Below, in pieces: positions 17,312 through 26,126 of a stretch of 64,000 nt of DNA. The notes beneath the pieces were generated by a model. That model worked only from the letters and a program-made list of their open reading frames with translations, was not told where the DNA came from and did not search any database. Origin of the DNA: Lachnospiraceae bacterium (lineage in GTDB: Bacteria > Bacillota > Clostridia > Lachnospirales > Lachnospiraceae); NCBI GenBank assembly GCA_902363835.1, contig CABJBM010000019.1:1-64000 (forward strand), given 5' to 3'. Each line of letters opens with the position of its first letter. Within the stretch, counting starts at the first letter, position 1. The translations under genes and the position numbers were made by a program.

Positions 17312-18190
17312 ATGAATAAAAATAACAGACAACTGTTTGCGGAAGCAAGAAAATCCGTATTAATCCTGCCTGCCATCGTCCTTTTGCTGGTATTTTTTGT
17401 GACACCGATTTTGCTGACCGTTTATTACTCCTTCACAAACCTGGCTCTGTCAGGGGAAAATGCGAGACAGCTTAAATTTATCGGTTTGTCCAATTATTTC
17501 AGCATGTTCAAGGACCGCACCGTGCGCATCAGCGTTACCAATACCCTTGTTTTTCTCCTTGGAAGCCTGATCGGGCAGCAGGTGCTGGGATTTCTCATTG
17601 CCCTTAATATGAGGAACAGAAACAGGATTTTTCGCGGGATCGTAGGACCCATTTTCCTGGCAGGCTGGATCATGCCGGAGGTGGTGGTTGCCCTGTGCTG
17701 CAGCACCTTTTTCGGAGATGAAGGCACTTTAAACCAGATCTTTTCTTTTTTTCATCTTCCCAGCGTGGAATTTCTGTATGCCATTCCAATGGCAACGGTT
17801 ATTCTGGCAAACATATGGCATGGAACCGCATTTTCCATGATGAACTTTCAATCGGCCTTAGATGGGGTTCCGGCGGATATTGAGGAAGCGGCAAGGGTGG
17901 ATGGGGCCGGCCCGGCCCAGACCATGATCAGGATCATCCTTCCCTGCATCAAAAACACCATAGCCACAAATACCATGCTGAATACCCTTTCCACTCTGGG
18001 AGTATTTGGACTGATCTATATGATGACAGGCGGGGGACCTGGAACAAAGACCCTGACCCTGCCCATCTTCATGTACCGGCAGGCGTTTATTTCCCAGCAG
18101 CTGGGATACGGTACGGCAATTTCCATGATCCTGCTTGTGATCGGGATCGTGCTCAGCGTTTTCTACACAAGAGTCATGAGAAAGGATTAG
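17312..18190 (+). CDS. Sugar ABC transporter permease (MalF/UgpA type)
   Basis: A 292-residue membrane protein with about six hydrophobic segments. The cytoplasmic EAA loop EEAARVDGAGPAQT near residue 190 docks the ATPase. It pairs with the next permease to form the channel. It starts after AAAGGAGG. No ATPase gene is in the operon, so a shared MsmX-type ATPase encoded elsewhere is expected. Confidence 0.85.
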   Translation: MNKNNRQLFAEARKSVLILPAIVLLLVFFVTPILLTVYYSFTNLALSGENARQLKFIGLSNYFSMFKDRTVRISVTNTLVFLLGSLIGQQVLGFLIALNMRNRNRIFRGIVGPIFLAGWIMPEVVVALCCSTFFGDEGTLNQIFSFFHLPSVEFLYAIPMATVILANIWHGTAFSMMNFQSALDGVPADIEEAARVDGAGPAQTMIRIILPCIKNTIATNTMLNTLSTLGVFGLIYMMTGGGPGTKTLTLPIFMYRQAFISQQLGYGTAISMILLVIGIVLSVFYTRVMRKD

Positions 18191-18202
18191 AGGAGGTGCT
18201 AC

Positions 18203-19024
18203 ATGTATTGGAAATTCAGAAAAACGGTGCCCTATGGGGTGCTGACCCTGCTTGCAATTGTCTTTGTTCTTCCCCTGCTTTGGATCCTGTTTGCCTCCTT
18301 TGACGGCAACGCCTCCCAGGCGGTAAAGGTTCCTTCCCAGTGGACCCTGGAAAACTACAGGGTGATCTTATCCAGCCAGACCAATCAGCGGGCATTTGCC
18401 AATGGACTGATCATTTCCTTTGGCCAGGCGGTTCTGGTGGTGTTTATTGCGGGACTGGCAGCCTATCCCTTATCAAGATATGAACTTCGTTATAAAAACC
18501 TGTTCTTATATACGATTTTATTTATGACCTCCCTTCCCATTACAGCGGTCATGGTTCCGGTGTATAAGATGTTTCTGACCATTGGTCTGTATGACAAGAC
18601 CCTGGGGCTTATTTTGTTTCTGACGGCAACTTCCATGCCTTACGGGATCTGGCTCATGAAGAATTTTATGGACAATGTTCCCATTGAGCTGGAGGAGGCT
18701 GCCTGGGTAGACGGCGCCTCCACCTTAGACAGCATCCGGAAAATCATCGCTCCCTTAATGTTTCCCGGGATCTGTGTGGTATTTATCTTCACCTTTTCAG
18801 GGAGCTGGGGCAATTTTTTTATCCCCTATATTCTGCTTCAGACCCTGAATAAATTACCTGCTTCCGTTACCCTATATCAATTTTTCGGACAGCATGGTAT
18901 GATAATATACGGACAGCTGGCTGCTTACTCTGCTGTCTATGCCATTCCTTCCATTTTACTTTATATTTTGTCGCAAAACTATATGTCAAAGGGCTTTAAT
19001 ATGGCTGGTGCAGCCAAAGGCTGA
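18203..19024 (+). CDS. Sugar ABC transporter permease (MalG/UgpE type)
   Basis: A 273-residue second channel subunit with six membrane segments and the EAA loop EEAAWVDGASTLDS near residue 170. It follows the first permease by 12 bases with AGGAGG. Its stop lies 20 bases before the mannosidase start, and the ribosome site of that gene lies between them. Confidence 0.85.
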   Translation: MYWKFRKTVPYGVLTLLAIVFVLPLLWILFASFDGNASQAVKVPSQWTLENYRVILSSQTNQRAFANGLIISFGQAVLVVFIAGLAAYPLSRYELRYKNLFLYTILFMTSLPITAVMVPVYKMFLTIGLYDKTLGLILFLTATSMPYGIWLMKNFMDNVPIELEEAAWVDGASTLDSIRKIIAPLMFPGICVVFIFTFSGSWGNFFIPYILLQTLNKLPASVTLYQFFGQHGMIIYGQLAAYSAVYAIPSILLYILSQNYMSKGFNMAGAAKG

Positions 19025-19044
19025 TGAAAAAGGAGGAGTTTACA

Positions 19045-22000
19045 ATGATACTGATCAAAGAACGGATTGGAAAACTGGCGGAGGATTTAAACGGTCTGAT
19101 CTATTCCAGGGAAATGCCCATCACCAGATACCGGATGATAAAATCCGGAGAACGGTTTTTAGACGTTCAGAACCTTTCTACTGATGACTGGGAGGAGCTT
19201 ACCAACGGGGAGCTGTGGGGCGGACACAGGGAATATTTCTGGTTTGAAACAGTCATCACCATTCCTGAAGATTTCCAGGATCAATGTGTGGTGTACGAGT
19301 TAAAAACAGGAAGAGAAGGGCTGTGGGATGCCACAAATCCCCAGTTTACCATTTACGTCAATGGTGTCAGAAGACAGGGGCTTGACGTAAATCACAGGGA
19401 GATCATACTGACGGAAAAAGCGGCGGCAGGAGAGACGTACCGGATCATCTTATCCGCATTTACCGGGGATCAGAATTTCAAGCTTGTCATGGATTCCAGG
19501 ATTAAGGTGCTGGACCGGGAAACAGAGCAGTATTATTATGATATTTCCGTTCCCTATCAGGTGGCCAGACTTCTTCCTGACAGTGACAGCGCTTATCTTG
19601 CCATCATTCACGCTGTCAATGAATCCTTAAACCTTCTGGACTTAAGAAAGGAATATTCCCGGGAATATTATGAAAGCCTGAAAAAGGCAAGAGCCTACAT
19701 GAAGGAAGAATTCTATGACAAGTACTGCAAAGATAAGGGAGAAACGGTTTACTGTGTGGGTCATACCCACATTGACGTTGCCTGGTTATGGACCCTTGCT
19801 GTCACAGAGGATAAGGCTGTGAGAAGCTTTTCCACGGTTTTGGAGCTGATGAACCAGTACCCGGAATACATTTTCATGTCAAGCCAGCCTCAGCTTTATA
19901 AATATGTAAAAAAACATGCACCTGAGGTTTATGAAGAGATTCAAAAACGCGTTGCAGAAGGAAGATGGGAAACAGAGGGCGGCATGTTTGTGGAAGCGGA
20001 CTGCAATCTCTCCTCAGGGGAATCCCTTGTGCGCCAGTTCCTTTACGGCAAGGAATTTTTCAAGGAAGAATTCGGGAAAGACAATGAAATTTTATGGCTT
20101 CCTGATGTATTTGGATATTCCGCCGCACTCCCTCAGATCATGAAAAAATGCGGCATCAAATATTTTATGACAACAAAGATCAGCTGGAATGAATTTAACA
20201 AAATGCCCTATGATACCTTTGAATGGGAAGGCATTGACGGAACCAGAATTTTAACTCATTTCAGCCCCAGCCGGGATTATAATAAGGCTGCTGAGGAAGG
20301 CGGAACAGAGACCGAGCATTTTACCACCTATAATGCATACATAAACCCATCCCAGGTAAAGGGAGCCTGGGCCAGGTACAGCCAGAAGTATTTAAATGAT
20401 GAGGTATTAATGTCCTTTGGCTACGGAGATGGCGGCGGCGGCCCTACCAAAGACATGCTGGAGAACCAGCGGCGGCTTGAAAAGGGCATTCCAGGCTGTC
20501 CAAGAACTGTGATGACTACTTCAAAGGCATTTTTTGAAAAGCTGGATCAGGAAGTGAGAGGGAAAAAATATCTGCCTTCCTGGGTAGGGGAATTATACTT
20601 GGAATACCACAGGGGCACTTATACCTCCATGGCAAGAAACAAGAAATTCAACCGGAAATCAGAATTCCTGTTTCAGAATGCCGAATTATATGGAATGCTT
20701 GATACGGTGCTGAATCAAAGCCAATATCCAAAGGAAGCCATAGCAGAGGGCTGGGAAGTGATCTTAAGAAACCAGTTCCACGACATACTGCCCGGATCTT
20801 CCATTAAAGAGGTATATGAGGATTCAAAGAAAGAGTATGAAGGGATCGCCGAAACCGGCGGGAAGCTGGTGGAATCCGCTCTGACCCGCATTGCTGATCA
20901 GGTAAATGGGCCTGGAAATGCTCTTCTGGTATTTAACCCCAACAGCTTTACGGGAGAAGGTCCGGTATCCTTCTGTTCCCCAGGTTTCATGGAAAATCCT
21001 GTGGTAACAGACGGAGATAAGGTGATCCCCGTGCAAAAAACAGAAGATGGTTCCTTCTTGTTTTGCCCAACCCAGGTTCCTTCCAAAGGTTATAAGACAT
21101 TTGTCCTGGAGGAAGGCAGCCTTGAGACTGGTTTAAAGGCGGATGAAAGACATCTGGAGAATGAGTTCATACAGGTGACCTTCCATGAAAACGGGCAGAT
21201 TTCTTCAATTTATGATAAGCAGAATGAGCGGGAAGTGCTTCAGGAAAACAAGCGCGCCAATGTGCTTATGACCTATGAAGACAGACCTCATAACTATGAT
21301 GCCTGGGATGTGAACAATTATTATGTGGAGAAATCCTGGGAAATTACCGATGTAAGCAGCATGGAGCTTGTGGAAAACGGTCCGGTCCGCGCCACCATAT
21401 GTGTAAAAAGAAGGTATCTGGATTCTTCCATTGAGCAGTATATTTCCCTGCTGTATAACAGCCCTGAGATCATCATACGCAATGAAATCGACTGGAAGGA
21501 AAATCACATTTTCATGAAGTCCATTTTCCCGGTGGATATTCATACGGATGAGGCAACCTTTGAGATTCAATATGGCAATGTAAAGCGGAAAACCCATTAC
21601 AATACCATGTGGGATTATGCAAAATTCGAGGTATGCATGCACAAGTGGATCGATGTTTCAGAGGATGATTATGGGGTCAGCATGATCAATGACAGCAAGT
21701 ACGGCTGTCACGTTCACAACGGGGAAATGGGAATTTCCATGTTAAAGTCAGCCACCTATCCAAACCCTGATGCAGACAAGGAACACCACAGCTTTGTATT
21801 TTCCATTTATCCCCACAAGGGCGACTGGAAAAAGGCAAAAACAATACAAAAGGCTTATACCATGAATAATCCAATGACAGCCCTTGTAAAAGAGAAACAA
21901 GGAGGGCAGCTGCCAGGAGAATTTTCTCTGGTAAAAGCGGATGTTGACAACGTTGTGATTGAGGTTGTGAAACAGTCCCAAAAGGGGAATGAGCTGATCC

Positions 22001-22185
22001 TCCGTTTTTATGAGACGAATAACAGACGGACCAGGGGGAATATGACCTTTGGAATGAACGTTTGGAAGATTATGGAATGCAGCATGCTGGAAGAGGATGA
22101 GAAAGAAGTAAACTGCCAGGATAAAACAGCATCTTTTGTGATTCAACCCTATGAGATCAAAACATGGAAGGTTACGTTCCGGTAA
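19045..22185 (+). CDS. GH38 alpha-mannosidase, cytoplasmic
   Basis: A 1046-residue glycoside hydrolase of family 38, which removes alpha-linked mannose with retention. The zinc ligands are visible as HTHID (His240, His242 region and Asp244), and Asp354 in WLPDVFGYS is the nucleophile. The N-terminal domain, catalytic domain and C-terminal beta-sandwich domains together match the usual length of about 1000 to 1050. There is no signal peptide, so it acts on mannosides imported by the upstream ABC system. The start at 19045 is set by AAGGAGG at 19030-19036; an earlier in-frame ATG at 19024 overlaps that site. Confidence 0.9.
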   Translation: MILIKERIGKLAEDLNGLIYSREMPITRYRMIKSGERFLDVQNLSTDDWEELTNGELWGGHREYFWFETVITIPEDFQDQCVVYELKTGREGLWDATNPQFTIYVNGVRRQGLDVNHREIILTEKAAAGETYRIILSAFTGDQNFKLVMDSRIKVLDRETEQYYYDISVPYQVARLLPDSDSAYLAIIHAVNESLNLLDLRKEYSREYYESLKKARAYMKEEFYDKYCKDKGETVYCVGHTHIDVAWLWTLAVTEDKAVRSFSTVLELMNQYPEYIFMSSQPQLYKYVKKHAPEVYEEIQKRVAEGRWETEGGMFVEADCNLSSGESLVRQFLYGKEFFKEEFGKDNEILWLPDVFGYSAALPQIMKKCGIKYFMTTKISWNEFNKMPYDTFEWEGIDGTRILTHFSPSRDYNKAAEEGGTETEHFTTYNAYINPSQVKGAWARYSQKYLNDEVLMSFGYGDGGGGPTKDMLENQRRLEKGIPGCPRTVMTTSKAFFEKLDQEVRGKKYLPSWVGELYLEYHRGTYTSMARNKKFNRKSEFLFQNAELYGMLDTVLNQSQYPKEAIAEGWEVILRNQFHDILPGSSIKEVYEDSKKEYEGIAETGGKLVESALTRIADQVNGPGNALLVFNPNSFTGEGPVSFCSPGFMENPVVTDGDKVIPVQKTEDGSFLFCPTQVPSKGYKTFVLEEGSLETGLKADERHLENEFIQVTFHENGQISSIYDKQNEREVLQENKRANVLMTYEDRPHNYDAWDVNNYYVEKSWEITDVSSMELVENGPVRATICVKRRYLDSSIEQYISLLYNSPEIIIRNEIDWKENHIFMKSIFPVDIHTDEATFEIQYGNVKRKTHYNTMWDYAKFEVCMHKWIDVSEDDYGVSMINDSKYGCHVHNGEMGISMLKSATYPNPDADKEHHSFVFSIYPHKGDWKKAKTIQKAYTMNNPMTALVKEKQGGQLPGEFSLVKADVDNVVIEVVKQSQKGNELILRFYETNNRRTRGNMTFGMNVWKIMECSMLEEDEKEVNCQDKTASFVIQPYEIKTWKVTFR

Positions 22186-22244
22186 ATCATTTGATACATA
22201 TATAATCTTTTTATTATATAGCATTTGGATGAAAAATATTTTCA

Positions 22245-22290
22245 GGCTGAAGCAGCAGGCTTTTTCAAGTCTCTGCTTTGGCCCTTTTTT
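22245..22290 (+). terminator. Terminator after the mannosidase operon
   Basis: GGCTGAAGCAG (22245-22255) pairs with CTGCTTTGGCC (22273-22283), two wobbles, then a T run. The 331-base gap 22186-22516 also holds the GntR promoter and operator; no other gene is seen. A near-identical terminator lies at 38899-38946. Confidence 0.7.
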
Positions 22291-22425
22291 ATTTCTTCCC
22301 GGATTATTTGTGAGGGAGTGAAAAAACAGAAGAAGAAACCATCAAAACCGGTGGGAAATCTGCAAGGAAAAGTCCACTGGATTGTCTGATGGGTATGAAA
22401 AAAATAGAAAAAATCATGTTTATGT

Positions 22426-22453
22426 TTGCAGTTTTCTTCAAATGTGGTACAAT
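22426..22453 (+). promoter_or_regulatory. Promoter of the GntR regulator gene
   Basis: TTGCAG (22426-22431), a 16-base spacer and extended -10 TGGTACAAT (TACAAT at 22448-22453). The FadR-type motif follows at once. Confidence 0.55.
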
Positions 22454-22456
22454 GAT

Positions 22457-22465
22457 TGTATGACA
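22457..22465 (+). promoter_or_regulatory. FadR-type operator at the GntR promoter
   Basis: TGTATGACA, a TGT-N3-ACA half-symmetry, within the wider inverted ATGAT...ATCAT (22452-22469). It touches the downstream edge of the -10 box, the position expected for autorepression. Confidence 0.55.
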
Positions 22466-22516
22466 TCATGAAATATTTATACGAAAGATGAATATGAACA
22501 AGAGGGAGTGAGAATT

Positions 22517-23212
22517 ATGGAAGAGGTTTCTAGGGTTCCGATTGTGCAGCAGGTGGTAAACAGTATGAAGGAATTCGTTGCGGCAGACGGAATAGAGGTC
22601 GGACAAAAATTACCTACAGAAAAAGAATGGTGTGAGAAGCTGACCGTGGGACGGGGGACAGTCAGAGAGGCTTTCCGTATTCTTGAGGCCCGGGGGCTGG
22701 TGGAGATCAAACCTGGACGGGGAGCATTTCTGGTCAGTAAAAAAGAACTGGGACAGGAAGAGCTGGCGGAATGGTTCCTTAAAAATGAAGTGGAATTAAA
22801 GGATTATATTGAGGTACGAAGTGCTGTGGAGCCTTTGTGTGCAAGGATTGTAGCAAAGAGGGCCACTGACGGGGAGCTGGAACAGATTGAACGGATCCAT
22901 CACCGGTTTATCCGGGCAGTGGAGGAAGAGGACATTGCCGGAATGGCAAAATACGATGAGAAGCTGCATCGGCAGATCGTGGAAGCAAGCAAGAATAAAA
23001 TGCTGATTTTTATGAGTAAAAAGATTGACGAGTGTATCCGGGACTTCCGGTTAAAGACATTCCAGGTGCCGCAGAACGCCCAGAATGCCATAAGAGCCCA
23101 CCGCGATATTGTAGAGGCTTTAAAAGCGCGGGATGAAGAGGTATCAGAGCTTTATGCAAAGAGACATATTTCCCTGATCAATACGGATTTGAATGTGATT
23201 ATTAAGCGGTAA
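22517..23212 (+). CDS. GntR-family regulator, FadR subfamily
   Basis: A 231-residue repressor. The N-terminal winged helix (about 5-70) contains LPTEKEWCEKLTVGRGTVREA in part, and an all-helical FCD ligand domain fills residues 85-225 with the metal-type residues of EVRSAVEPLCARI, HRQIVEAS and HRDIVEAL. FadR-type repressors bind sites of the form GT-N3-AC. Such sites occur at its own promoter and around the promoter of the downstream operon, which it most likely controls. ATG 22517 follows GGGAG; a GTG nine bases earlier is less likely. Confidence 0.85.
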   Translation: MEEVSRVPIVQQVVNSMKEFVAADGIEVGQKLPTEKEWCEKLTVGRGTVREAFRILEARGLVEIKPGRGAFLVSKKELGQEELAEWFLKNEVELKDYIEVRSAVEPLCARIVAKRATDGELEQIERIHHRFIRAVEEEDIAGMAKYDEKLHRQIVEASKNKMLIFMSKKIDECIRDFRLKTFQVPQNAQNAIRAHRDIVEALKARDEEVSELYAKRHISLINTDLNVIIKR

Positions 23213-23224
23213 GCGATCAAACGG

Positions 23225-23274
23225 GAAGCAGCAGAACGAAAGGAAGAAAGTCGTTCTGCTGCTTCTCTTTTTTT
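23225..23274 (+). terminator. Strong terminator after the GntR gene
   Basis: A perfect 15-base stem, GAAGCAGCAGAACGA (23225-23239) with its complement at 23251-23265, then TCTTTTTTT. It isolates the regulator gene from the next operon. The 354-base gap 23213-23566 holds this terminator, the promoter and three operators. Confidence 0.85.
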
Positions 23275-23323
23275 ATGAAAAAACAGCAGATTTGGAAGTT
23301 ATAATACAATTTCATCAGAAGAG

Positions 23324-23332
23324 TGTATGACA
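23324..23332 (+). promoter_or_regulatory. FadR-type motif upstream of the pentose-type operon
   Basis: TGTATGACA about 40 bases upstream of the -35 box. It is identical to the core at the GntR promoter. Confidence 0.45.
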
Positions 23333-23368
23333 GTCCTTTGTTAAATTTGCATAATTTTAAAAATCCTA

Positions 23369-23397
23369 TTGACAAGATTCGATAAAAAATGTATTAT
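23369..23397 (+). promoter_or_regulatory. Promoter of the ribose-type ABC / transketolase operon
   Basis: TTGACA (23369-23374), a 17-base spacer and TATTAT (23392-23397): near consensus, so repression is the likely mode of control. Transcription would start near 23404, with a leader of about 160 bases. Confidence 0.7.
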
Positions 23398-23410
23398 TTA
23401 GTTGCGATAT

Positions 23411-23419
23411 TGTATGACA
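23411..23419 (+). promoter_or_regulatory. FadR-type operator just after the transcription start
   Basis: ATTGTATGACAG centred about 11 bases downstream of the predicted start. This is a classical repressor position, with the same core as at 22457. Confidence 0.6.
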
Positions 23420-23459
23420 GCAGACAAAAATGCAAACCCGGGAAGGCAAATAAGAATGA

Positions 23460-23468
23460 TATCATACA
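23460..23468 (-). promoter_or_regulatory. FadR-type motif in the leader, reverse orientation
   Basis: TATCATACA on the + strand is TGTATGATA on the - strand, within ATTGTATGATATCA. It has one core mismatch from the other sites. Confidence 0.4.
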
Positions 23469-23566
23469 ATGATTTGAACATTTGTAACAAAAACTAGGGT
23501 ACAAGAACCAAAACAAATTCAAAGTATGCTACAAAAGAATGAAAAAATGTTGAGAGGTGGATTATT

Positions 23567-24565
23567 ATGAGAAAAGTTACTGCAATTGTATTATCAGCTA
23601 TGATGGCATTGTCTTTAAGCGCTTGCGGTTCCACTGCAAAGGAAACCACTGTAAAGGAAACCACAGGTGCCGGCACAGGAGTTGAAACAACCACAGGGAA
23701 AGCAGAAGAAACAAAGGAAACAAAAGAACCGATTAAGATCGGCGTTTCCGCACCGGATTTAACCAATGTGTTCTTCATCCAGATCAAGGAAGCCATGCAG
23801 GCAGCCCTGACAGGACCGGAAGATGAACTGATCATTCAGGATGCAGGCGGCGACCAGAATAAGCAGATGAATGACGTAGCTGATATGATCAACCAGGGCT
23901 GTGACGTTATCTGTATCTCTGCGATTAACTCAGAAGGAGTGCGTGCCACTCTGGAAGCATGCAAGGAAGCTGATATACCTGTCATTGCATTCAATACATC
24001 GGTTAAGAATCCGGAACTGGTTCAATGTACCGTTGTTTCTGATAATAAGGAAGCCGGAAAGCTGTGTGCCCAGGCCCTGGCAGACTCTTTAGGCGGAAAA
24101 GGAAAAGTAGTAGAGATTACATATAGTACCACAGAGGTTTGCTATGACCGTCAGCTGGGTTTTGAAGAAGAATTAAAGAAATATCCTGACATTGAGATCA
24201 TCCAGACCAGGGACGTTGAAAAGCCAAAGTCCGATTATTCCCAGCCGATCATGGTAGACTTTATCAACGCAAATCCGGTAATCGACGGAGTATTCACCAT
24301 CAATGACCCAACAGCCCGGGGCGCCATTGCAGCATTAAAGGAAGCCGGCCGCTTAGAGGCTACCAAGGTTGTTTCCGTAGACGGTTCTGATGAAGGAAAA
24401 GGCTTTATCCGTTCCGGCGAAATGGTAGCATCTGCAGCACAGGATCCGGCAGGAATCGGCACAACCTGTATTGAAACCGCTTACCGCCTTTTGTCCGGAC
24501 AGACCATTGAAGAGAAGGTAGTTGTACCCATGTCTATCATTACAAAGGAGAACGTAGGCCAGTAA
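23567..24565 (+). CDS. Ribose-type ABC substrate-binding lipoprotein
   Basis: A 332-residue periplasmic-binding-protein-like lipoprotein of the RbsB family. The signal peptide ends in SLSAC. A Thr/Glu/Lys-rich linker (about 20-60) precedes two alpha/beta domains. Ligand-region motifs are ISAPDLTNVFF-like at the start, AINSEG, AFNTSV and INDPTARGA. It binds a monosaccharide, typically a pentose or hexose, outside the cell. It is followed by its own ATPase and permease, unlike the other sugar importers in the window. Confidence 0.85.
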   Translation: MRKVTAIVLSAMMALSLSACGSTAKETTVKETTGAGTGVETTTGKAEETKETKEPIKIGVSAPDLTNVFFIQIKEAMQAALTGPEDELIIQDAGGDQNKQMNDVADMINQGCDVICISAINSEGVRATLEACKEADIPVIAFNTSVKNPELVQCTVVSDNKEAGKLCAQALADSLGGKGKVVEITYSTTEVCYDRQLGFEEELKKYPDIEIIQTRDVEKPKSDYSQPIMVDFINANPVIDGVFTINDPTARGAIAALKEAGRLEATKVVSVDGSDEGKGFIRSGEMVASAAQDPAGIGTTCIETAYRLLSGQTIEEKVVVPMSIITKENVGQ

Positions 24566-24617
24566 TCCGTAAAGTGTTGACCCGAAGCGAAGAATGCAGA
24601 ACAGGAGTGTTAAAAAC

Positions 24618-26126
24618 ATGTCAAATGAATATGTTTTTGAAATGAAAGATATTACAAAAGCCTTTGGTCGCAACGTTGTACTTGACGGAGTCAGCATTTC
24701 CATAAAGCCCGGAGAAGTCCGGGCTCTTATGGGGGAGAATGGTGCGGGAAAGTCTACCCTGATGAAAATCCTGGGCGGCATTTTCAGCGCTGATTCGGGC
24801 ACCATCTACATGGCTGGAAAGGAAGCTTCCATAAAGACCGTAGACGATGCCCGCAAGTATGGTGTCAGTTTTATCCACCAGGAAATCACCAACATTCCTG
24901 AGATGACGATTGCAGAAAATATTTTCCTTGGCCGGGAACCGAAAAACCATTTGAAAATGGTAGATTACCGGAAAATGAAGCATGAGGCGCAGAAAGCTCT
25001 TGATGCGCTGGGACTGGATCTGGATGCTGGAATGCTGATTCGGGGGTTATCCGTAGCACAGCAGCAGATGATAGAAATTGCAAGAGCCGTTAATGAGGGG
25101 GCAAAAATCCTGATTCTGGACGAACCCACAGCATCTTTGTCAAAAAGCGAGACAGACAATCTGTTTGCACAGATCCACCGTTTAAAAAAGGCCGGAGTTG
25201 CGATGATCTACATCTCTCATCGTATGGAGGAGACTTTTAAGGTCTGTGATTCGGTAACGGTACTCCGTGACGGTAAGTTTATAGGAACCAGAGATACAAA
25301 AGAAACAACAGAAAATGAATTAATCAGCATGATGGTAGGCCGTGAATTTAATAACATGTATGGAAACAAACGTGTTATCGGCGGGGACGTCATCATGGAA
25401 GTGAAACATTTAACAACCGACAAGGTATCTGATATCAGCTTTACATTGAGAAAAGGGGAAATACTTGGATTCTCAGGATTGGTGGGGGCGGGGCGCACCG
25501 AGCTGGCTCTGGCAATATTCGGCATTGACAGCATTCAATCAGGAGAGATATGGCTGGAAGGGAAAAAGCTTACCATCAACAGGCCCAAGGATGCAATAAA
25601 CGCAGGCATTGCACTGGTGCCGGAAGAGCGTAAGGAGCAGGGGCTTTTCCTCAGCCACACCATTGCCACCAATTTAACATTCCAGGTGCTTTCTGAATTT
25701 ATACATCAGTTACAAGTGGACAAGAAAAAGGAATCAAAGATTGTGGACGAGTTCAAGCAGAAGCTTTCCATTAAAATGGCCTCCACTGAACAGTTGGCAG
25801 GAGAGCTTTCCGGGGGCAACCAGCAGAAAATCGTAATATCCAAATGGCTGGCAGCTAAGCCAAAGGTACTGATTTTAGATGAACCCACCAGAGGGATTGA
25901 CGTAGGGGCAAAGGCTGAGATCTATAAGCTGATGCACAGCCTGGCCAGTGAAGGAGTTTCCATTATCATGATTTCTTCAGAGCTTCCTGAAATCATCAAC
26001 AACTCCAGCCGGATCGCCATTATGCGGGAAGGACATCTGGCCGGAATTTTAGATCAGCAGGAAACAGAAGCTTCACAGGAAAAGATCATGTCATTTGCAG
26101 TGGGAGGAGAACATACAACATGTTAA
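24618..26126 (+). CDS. Sugar ABC transporter ATPase, duplicated (RbsA/MglA type)
   Basis: A 502-residue protein with two ABC domains. The first has Walker A GENGAGKST, signature LSVAQQQMIEIARA and Walker B ILILDEPTAS. The second has a degenerate Walker A (GLVGAGRTEL) and signature LSGGNQQKIVISKWL, as is normal for this family. It powers uptake through the permease that overlaps its end by 7 bases. ATG 24618 follows AGGAGTG; an ATG at 24594 has no ribosome site. Confidence 0.9.
   Translation: MSNEYVFEMKDITKAFGRNVVLDGVSISIKPGEVRALMGENGAGKSTLMKILGGIFSADSGTIYMAGKEASIKTVDDARKYGVSFIHQEITNIPEMTIAENIFLGREPKNHLKMVDYRKMKHEAQKALDALGLDLDAGMLIRGLSVAQQQMIEIARAVNEGAKILILDEPTASLSKSETDNLFAQIHRLKKAGVAMIYISHRMEETFKVCDSVTVLRDGKFIGTRDTKETTENELISMMVGREFNNMYGNKRVIGGDVIMEVKHLTTDKVSDISFTLRKGEILGFSGLVGAGRTELALAIFGIDSIQSGEIWLEGKKLTINRPKDAINAGIALVPEERKEQGLFLSHTIATNLTFQVLSEFIHQLQVDKKKESKIVDEFKQKLSIKMASTEQLAGELSGGNQQKIVISKWLAAKPKVLILDEPTRGIDVGAKAEIYKLMHSLASEGVSIIMISSELPEIINNSSRIAIMREGHLAGILDQQETEASQEKIMSFAVGGEHTTC

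Noticed and set aside
21748..22224. Antisense open frame over the end of the mannosidase
   Set aside because: It is a mirror of strong coding sequence with no ribosome site; similar antisense frames across the window were dismissed for the same reason.
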